Below, one piece after another: positions 56,994-64,000 of a DNA stretch of 64,000 nt. Positions within the stretch are counted from its first letter, which is position 1. Each line of letters begins with the position of its first letter. The position numbers and the translations under genes were made by a program. The notes beneath the pieces were generated by a model that had not been told where the DNA came from, searched no databases, and was given only the letters and a program-made list of their open reading frames with translations. The stretch spans positions 85,187,508 to 85,251,507 of the forward strand of contig CM072513.1 in assembly GCA_036898135.1 (NCBI GenBank). Direction: 5' to 3'. This stretch comes from Oncomelania hupensis (Eukaryota > Mollusca > Gastropoda > Littorinimorpha > Pomatiopsidae).

Positions 56994-57796
56994 AAAGGCT
57001 TTGACTGAAACAAAAGATGTAGCCGTGGGCTTTGTCTGTAAGTGTAAGGTTCCAACACGAGTCGTGAACATGAATCAAGGATTAGGATAATCGTTAGGCA
57101 GGTTTTCTAGCTCCTCAGCTTCACACGCAGACGCCACCCTTTTTCAATCACTCAACCATACCCGCTCCTCCGCCTCTCTCTCTCTCTCTCTCCTTTGCCA
57201 ACAGTGATATCGTACACAAACCTGTCTGCCACATCGCCGATGGCGGGTATATATATTGTTAAACCTCACTTTCATTCACACACTAAATCACAGATATCTT
57301 TGTAAACTTTGTATACCTGGCACTGAACGGCTAAACACAGTGAGTCCAGATAATAAAAGATGGGTTGCTGACCGTGATGATGATCCTTCTATACTGCTGT
57401 TGCTGCTGCTAACTAACGATGTCTATGTCTAAGGCGTAGCATCGTTCGTGCAATCGTTTAGGAAGTGCGAGAGGCAGATAGATTATGCGCATATAATACA
57501 TCGATTTATATAGCGCACATATCTCACACAAAAGAGTGATTCGAGGTGCATATGTGCGATGTGTTTGGGGGTAAAGAGGGGGTCGAGCGGATGGGGGTGG
57601 TGTGTGGTGATGTGTGTGTGGGAAGGGGGGTAGGAGGGGCAATGGAAGTGTGAGCGCGTGTTTGTGTATAGAAAGCACGAGCTGTGTAGAGCTCTTGTGT
57701 GTCAAGGCAGCAGAGTGTGGGTGATGGATCCCGTGTTGACATACACCTCTCATCCTGTATTCATATCCTTGTCGCCCTTCCAGGCTCAGCCCACCG

Positions 57797-59650
57797 GCCC
57801 AAACTCTCTGGTACGCCACACACTGTTCAGTGGCCACGATAGGGAACTCCTCATTACAACACCAGCCAACTCTCTGGTACGCCGCACACTGTTCTGTGGC
57901 CACGATAGGGAACTCCTCATTACAACACCAGCCAACTCTCTGGTACGCCACACACTGTTCAGTGGCCACGATTGGGAACTCCTCATTACAACACCAGCCA
58001 ACTCTCTGGTACGCCGCACACTGTTCTGTGGCTACGATAGGGAACTCCTCATTACAACACCAGCCAACTCTCTGGTACGCCACACACTGTTCTGTGGCCA
58101 CGATAGGGAACTCCTCATTACAACACCAGCCAACTCTCTGGTACGCCACACACTGTTCAGTGGCTACGATAGGGAACTCCTCATTACAACAGCCAACTCT
58201 CTGGTACGCCACACACTGTTCTGTGGCTACGATAGGGAACTCCTCATTACAACACCAGCCAACTCTCTGGTACGCCGCACACTGGTCTGTGGCCACGATA
58301 GGGAACTCCTCATTACAACACCAGCCAACTCTCTGGTACGCCACACACTGTTCTGTGGCCACGATAGGGAACTCCTCATTACAACACCAGCCAACTCTCT
58401 GGTACGCACACACTGTTCTGTGGTCACGATAGGGAACTCCTCATTACAACACCAGCTAACTCTCTGGTACGCCACACACTGTTCTGTGGCCACGATAGGG
58501 AACTCCTCATTACAACACCAGCCAACTCTCTGGTACGCCACACACTGTTCTGTGGCCACGATAGGGAACTCCTCATTACAACACCAGCCAACTCTCTGGT
58601 ACGCCACACACTGTTCTGTGGCCACGATAGGGAACTCCTCATTACAACACCAGCCAACTCTCTGGTACGCACACACTGTTCTGTGGTCACGATAGGGAAC
58701 TCCTCATTACAACACCAGCAACTCTCTGGTACGCCACACACTGTTCTGTGGCCACGATAGGGAACTCCTCATTACAACACCAGCCAACTCTCTGGTACGC
58801 CACACACTGTTCTGTGGCCACGATAGGGAACTCCTCATTACAACACCAGCCAACTCTCTGGTACGCCACACACTGTTCTGTGGCCACGATAGGGAACTCC
58901 TCATTACAACACCAGCCAAACTCTCTGGTACGCACACACTGTTCTGTGGTCACGATAGGGAACTCCTCATTACAACACCAGCTAACTCTCTGGTACGCCA
59001 CACACTGTTCTGTGGCCACGATAGGGAACTCCTCATTACAACACCAGCCAACTCTCTGGTACGCCACACACTGTTCTGTGGCCACGATAGGGAACTCCTC
59101 ATTACAACACCAGCCAACTCTCTGGTACGCCACACACTGTTCTGTGGCCACGATAGGGAACTCCTCATTACAACACCAGCCAACTCTCTGGTACGCCACA
59201 CACTGTTCAGTGGCCACGATAGGGAACTCCTCATTACAACACAGCCAACTCTCTGGTACGCCACACACTGTTCAGTGGCCACGATAGGGAACTCCTCATT
59301 ACAACACCAGCCAACTCTCTGGTACGCCACACACTGTTCTGTGGCCACGATAGGGAACTCCTCATTACAACACCAGCCAACTCTCTGGTACGCCACACAA
59401 TGTTCTGTGGCCACGATAGGGAACTCCTCATTACAACATCAGCCAACTCTCTGGTACGCACACACTGTTCTGTGGCCACGATAGGGAACTCCTCATTACA
59501 ACACCAGCCAACTCTCTGGTACGCCGCACACTGTTCTGTGGCCACGATAGGGAACTCCTCATTACAACACCAGCCAACTCTCTGGTACGCCACACAATGT
59601 TCTGTGGCCACGATAGGGAACTCCTCATTACAACACCAGCCAACTCTCCA
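57797..59650. repeat. 66-bp minisatellite, about 28 units
   Basis: Each unit contains CCAACTCTCTGGTACGCC, ACACTGTTCTGTGGCC, ACGATAGGGAACTCCTC and ATTACAACACCAG. Since 66 bp is 22 codons, several frames on both strands remain open (minus YQRVGWCCNEEFPIVATEQ, plus NSSLQHQPTLWY and others). Single-base-short units shift between them. A marked unit (GGTACGCACACACTG with TGTGGTCACG) recurs at 58401, 58664 and 58927, exactly 263 bp apart, showing a four-unit higher-order repeat. A protein repeat cannot be excluded but is not favoured. Confidence 0.95.
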
Positions 59651-59956
59651 GTAACCTCTGTTCGCTACCGAACGCCTCCCAAGTACTCGACATAGGAAAG
59701 TCTTCAAGATAATCCTGCCAAACGTCGACCGAAGGAAAGAAGAGTCTAAATCAAGCAAATTCCAAGTCTAAAACCACCTACACAGTGTTGTGTTGTAGCG
59801 CGACGTCAGCATGACCTCGCGGCTGGAGATACGCACTACACCACTGGAAGAGAACCATAGGGTTAGATCGGACTGGATCGGATTCTATCCTGTCTTCATC
59901 ACTGGGCCCGGTCCTTGTGACTCGCCACTGCCCGTCACCTCTTACTTTCCTTTTAC

Positions 59957-60015
59957 TTACATTACATTATTATTGCTTTAGGTCCAGCGGACTCTTCCGA
60001 GCCAAATCAGGACCG
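59957..60015 (-). mobile_element. 60-bp 3' end of the 600-bp retroposon family
   Basis: Same truncated form as 47185-47249, with break at plus-strand GGACCG and a TTACATTACATT tail. Confidence 0.8.
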
Positions 60016-60274
60016 TGCCTTTTACTACTTATATTCTGTCAAACTGTTTTCCTCCGTCTCCAAAACGTCCCGCCCCTACTCATACACAATTATCAAGTGC
60101 TTTTGGAATCAACAATCCCACGACAGCCCTCCAAATCCGCCGTTATAGTTATCACCACAATGACCATGGTGGACACTCGCAACAAGCGCCGGTTTCCACG
60201 ATTCGTTTTTACTCATTGGTGCGCAGTGAAGGGGGTGGGGGGTGGGGAGGGAAGATGTGGTTTGGGCACACGCT

Positions 60275-60545
60275 AGCAATGTTTCATGAGTGGGGTTAAT
60301 ACTTGGATGGGTGACCATGCTTGGAAGGTCGCCGCCAAACGATGCAAAGAATGAAACAAGCGCACCACATACCCCAGTCCACCCAGCTGTGATTGGGTAT
60401 ACACGAGAACTGTGTAACAGAAAGCAGCGAGGGAAGAGCAGATAGGAACTGCTCTCATTAAGCTGTCCTAGAGAAAAGAGAGGTCCCAAACGCCTCTCTC
60501 CTCACGACCAAAAGGCTACGGGAATATCTTGACCTCGCATTAATG
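60275..60545 (+). mobile_element. diverged 5S-related SINE
   Basis: GGGTTAATACTTGGATGGGTGACC (about 60293-60317) matches the 5S box C region. Further motifs follow the order of the chimeric SINE: CAGCTGTGATTGGGTA, AAAGCAGCGAGGGA, CTCTCATTAAGCTG, AAAAGGCTACGGGAATATCTTGACC. It lacks a clear tRNA-like front, so it is either a subfamily or 5'-truncated. Confidence 0.7.
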
Positions 60546-61516
60546 GCGCACTGAGGAGGAAACATTAGAACCCAAAACAGGAGAAATACCTCACGAGACC
60601 AGCAAACAAAGAACCAAAAGTAAAAATATTGTGAGAGAGAAAGAAATAAATAATTATAATTGTTTCTCTCTCTTTCCTTTCCCCACTCCATACCGTTCCC
60701 ACCCTGACCTTCCACAAAAGGACCAGTTCAGAAGAGATTCCCCTTTTATCCAAAGCGATTCGCACATCAACAGACACATTATGCACCCTCGATGTGCAAA
60801 AACAGCCATTAAGAACTGGCCCATTTGCCAACCATTATGCTGAGCAGGTATGCTCTGAACGATGAAGTGTTTACTGGCACAGAGGGTAAGCCCTAGTGCA
60901 AAACAGGTGTGTATTTGATCAAGAACCTAGCTTCCAAATACAAATATCTCAATTTTCTTCTTCGTAGACAAAATACCGCCCCTATTTTTAAAAAAAAATG
61001 TCCAAACCGTGTGCTAGCTACTTGACCTAGAGATGAACATAAGAAGGAGAAAAGAGAGAAGGAGGAGGATAGAATACAAAAAAAAACAACTCATTACATA
61101 TTCATAAGCCGTTTTTGTAGTGACCACCGTAAAACAAACACCTGCCCTGTGCCAAAACGTTTGTCCAAATTATGCATGTCGTCAGCGATACCCCATCATA
61201 CCCTATAACAACACGCCACTTCGTTTCTGCTGAACCATGGCGTAATGGTCTGAGGCGTTACAGCTGAGAGCAAACTTGCTCCAGGTGCGCTCATGGTCTC
61301 ATGCAAATGGCAAAGAGAACTCGGGAACAGAAGGTTAACCAATAGCTGTGTTGATTGGTGGACCGCAGTTCAAGGCAAGGCAAGGAGAGAGGGATTTGAA
61401 GACAATCCGCAAACGAGTATGACACTAAATCCAAAACATACACCCTCTTCTCCAACCCCAAACCTCTCTCCCCCCCCCCTCCCCCCAAAAAAAAACCAAA
61501 CAAACCCCCCCCCCCC

Positions 61517-61550
<34 letters not shown>

Positions 61551-63215
61551 ACACACACTCACAAAACCCAAAAACAAACAAAACAAACAAACAAACAAAA
61601 AACTTGAGAAATCCAAAAATCTGCGCGCTTGCTTAACCACTTTTACGTATCTTAGTGTGATCCTTTTCTAATTCCATTTCTATCTATCCTTTAATACTTC
61701 ATTTAGTCTGTGCAATGCGCGCCAACAGCTCGAACGCAAGAAACCCCAAAACAAAAAGAAGCAGTTGACGAAGAAGGTAGGTAGGTATGTAGATTAACGT
61801 CCCCGGACACTATGAGCATATAGGGGAGTTTGACGAAGAAGGGGTCGAGTAGAGGCTTATATTGTCGCCAAAATTACTTGTATTTTAACGTCCTTAGACA
61901 GCGCTTTTCCAGCTGAACAGAGCGGCCCAAGGCGCTGGCCGATACAGGCTGTGCTTTAATAACAACCGGGAAGTCCAGGCTGTTGTATACAAGGACTGGC
62001 ACACCGTAATGTGGGTAAAACTCATCACTGCACACTATAACAAGCTCTGTCTCACCGTCTTTTGTGCCATACGGTACCCCAACTCCACCCCTTTACTCTT
62101 CTTCACACGTTGGTTTATTAGATTCTAGTCCCCGGACACTTGTGCATATATGTTACTATAATCACACAAACAAAATGTCAGGACCCAAAATGGATGAATC
62201 ACCCATCAAGATTAACTATGTTAAACTGACTAAAAGATTATAACACGCTCATACTGCGTGAGAGTTAAAAAGGGCAAAGGGGCGAAGGTCCACGCAGTTT
62301 CAGCGCCCGTATATAACCTCAAATCTGGTGACGGGATATTCTGCAGTCTCGGATGCTCGCTGTGCCCTGTTCCCCCTGCGCCTGGGGGACGCCGAGATAA
62401 CCAGGGGAAGTAGCCTCTTCACCCGCCACTCAGGCCTACTTGAGGGAGATTGGAAAACGGGCCCGGCATCGGAGGTGCTTTCGGCCCCAGATTGAAACAG
62501 TCGCCCTGCACCGCTCCACGTCTAGCTCCACTGATAATGATCTCCTTCACCGCCTTCATCGTTACCGTTATCGTCGCTGAGCCTTTGTCGTAATCGTGGA
62601 CGCTTTCGTGTTATCGTTGACGATTTCGCCGATATTGGGGAAGATTTTAGCCAGTATCGTGGAACATTTCTTCACTATTAGGGCCTATCAGAAAGATCAC
62701 GGAGGTTTGTGTCACTATCGTTATTTTCTTTGGAGTTTTGGTCATCATCTTATAGTTGTCATTATCCGTTAACCTCATTTTCCAAATCCATGTCGTTTAT
62801 CACCATTATGAATGAATGATTGACAACTTGCACAGTGCGGAATAAATTCTCTAGTCGAAGGCGCATCAACTGAACTGCCACATTCTCAATCTTTTTATTC
62901 TCAATATTTTGTTTTCGGTGTCTATTTTTTTGTCTTCTCCAAACATATAGTAAGAGAAAGCTAAGCTGAGCAGCGTGGAAACAGTCTTTGTGACACAGCG
63001 AGGACTTGTGCACAACCCAACCCAACCCCAACTCAGCAAAATGTTATCGGCGAGGTTTACAAGATGCAAAATACGACCCATGCCGGCGTCTCCCTAATCT
63101 CGTCCCCTCCCACTACAGTTTCTACAAAGGCGATAACTCAACTATAGGAGATAAAACAAATATGATAGGAGTTGAGCCAGGTATCTCTGACAGCGATTGA
63201 AAACAAAATTTTCGG
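60546..63215. other. no recognised gene; homopolymer runs
   Basis: C and A runs at 61470-61550, a GC-richer patch at about 62330-62530, and copies of a CCCCGGACACT...GCATATA motif at about 61798 and 62130. No coding frame can be supported. Confidence 0.55.
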
Positions 63216-63219
63216 AGTA

Positions 63220-63257
63220 AGGTGTAGTGAGTGAGTGAGTGAGTGAGTGAGTGAGTG

Positions 63258-63311
<54 letters not shown>

Positions 63312-63330
63312 AGAGAGAGAGAGAGAATCC
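63220..63330. repeat. GTGA then GA microsatellite
   Basis: (GTGA)n at 63225-63256, then GA units to 63326. From 63330 to the end the sequence is AT-rich with no gene. Confidence 0.95.
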
Positions 63331-64000
63331 ATTTAAATTCTTTTTAATAAAACATTAGTTAACAAATTCTGCTAAATAATGCATTACATACCTAAACAAA
63401 TCATTATTTAAAAACATTTCTAAATAATACCTTATTTCACACAATCCGGCTAAATAATGTATTATATACAGACCTGTGCACATCTACGGATTTTCCGTAT
63501 TTTCTTCTATTTTCATGAGCAGAATACGGAGCTACAAATTACTTATTAAAATTCCGAAATTCCGATTTTTTTACTTAATTTTTTTTTTCTGTTTTAAGAT
63601 GTTTTTGACTAGTTGTGCTTAAAAGACGTTTTTCGAACCGGAAGCACGCGTTTGTTTCTAGTTCGTTCAGCATTTGTGTGGTTGCAACTTCATACTTGTG
63701 ATTAAAAAAAAATTATGGTGCCAGCTTTGAAAGATAAAAAAAAGAGTGAGAAGAGATAGTGAAGAAACAAATGTTGTAACAGTGTTATTGTATTAACAGT
63801 GCTAACAATGAATTTGGTAATCATGTACCAATACAAAGTTCCTCAGAACCACTAAATATTAACATACTAATTGGTAAAAAGCCATTTTTTTGTATATTAT
63901 AAATTGGTTAGAAAAGATTTATAGTATTGGACACCTATTAAATGACAATGGTAGATTTCTATTATATAATGAATATATACAAAAATACATTATTTATTCA

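Noticed and set aside
57797..59650. CRISPR-like array
   Set aside because: The units are contiguous 66-bp repeats without unique spacers, and the genome is eukaryotic.
57409..59758. Tandem-repeat protein gene in the 66-bp array
   Set aside because: Several frames on both strands are open over the same units, and single-base indels switch between them, so there is no sign of selection for one frame. Kept as a minisatellite with a note.

Overview
The window is repeat-dominated nuclear DNA from an animal, most likely a marine invertebrate and plausibly a gastropod mollusc. The evidence is very dense microsatellites (GA, CT, AAG, ATC, TAG, ATCT), degenerate RTE-type LINEs, several tRNA- and 5S-derived SINEs, a Ty3/gypsy-group LTR element, and a broken SWIM zinc-finger gene of a kind I associate with mollusc and cnidarian genomes. 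The taxon is inference. I found no intact host protein gene, no convincing functional tRNA or rRNA gene, and nothing bacterial. Most long open frames here are microsatellites or minisatellites that simply lack stop codons.

Layout: 0-9 kb holds microsatellites, an RTE LINE fragment (876-1757, minus), and a TIR-bounded DNA transposon (3443-7109) carrying a nested, internally deleted RTE copy (4140-6725). A tRNA-derived SINE follows at 7.5 kb and a 5S/tRNA chimeric SINE at 9.2 kb. From 9.5 to 27 kb there are a 600-bp retroposon (16.1-16.7 kb), another RTE fragment (17.3-18.1 kb), the SWIM pseudogene (20.5-21.1 kb), an RTE 3' end with a GGATA tail (23.6-24.0 kb), and the 3' end of a different LINE (24.6-25.35 kb).

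From 27.9 to 30.3 kb lies a 2.4-kb minisatellite (24-bp unit). Immediately after it, 30475-36153 is a complete LTR retrotransposon on the minus strand, with 644-bp LTRs that read as identical, a 5-bp target duplication (CAACC), a tRNA-like primer site and one 1168-codon gag-pol frame. Its pol order is protease, integrase, then a remnant of reverse transcriptase. That is the Gmr1-like order, and the RT core and RNase H are missing. A heat-shock-element-like array sits just upstream of its start codon.

From 36 to 50 kb the sequence is mostly compound microsatellites, with a 5S/tRNA SINE that has a 10-bp target duplication (38966-39265) and a 468-bp tandem duplication near 45 kb. From 50.9 to 60.5 kb it is a retroposon and MITE cluster: two more 600-bp retroposons, a 105-bp hAT-like foldback MITE with an 8-bp duplication, more SINEs, a 5'-inverted RTE fragment, and a 66-bp minisatellite (57.8-59.65 kb) with four-unit higher-order structure. 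The last 3.5 kb is anonymous and ends AT-rich.

The functional links are between elements. RTE-type and other LINEs probably mobilised the SINEs and the 600-bp retroposon. The LTR element, lacking RT, would need an autonomous relative to move.
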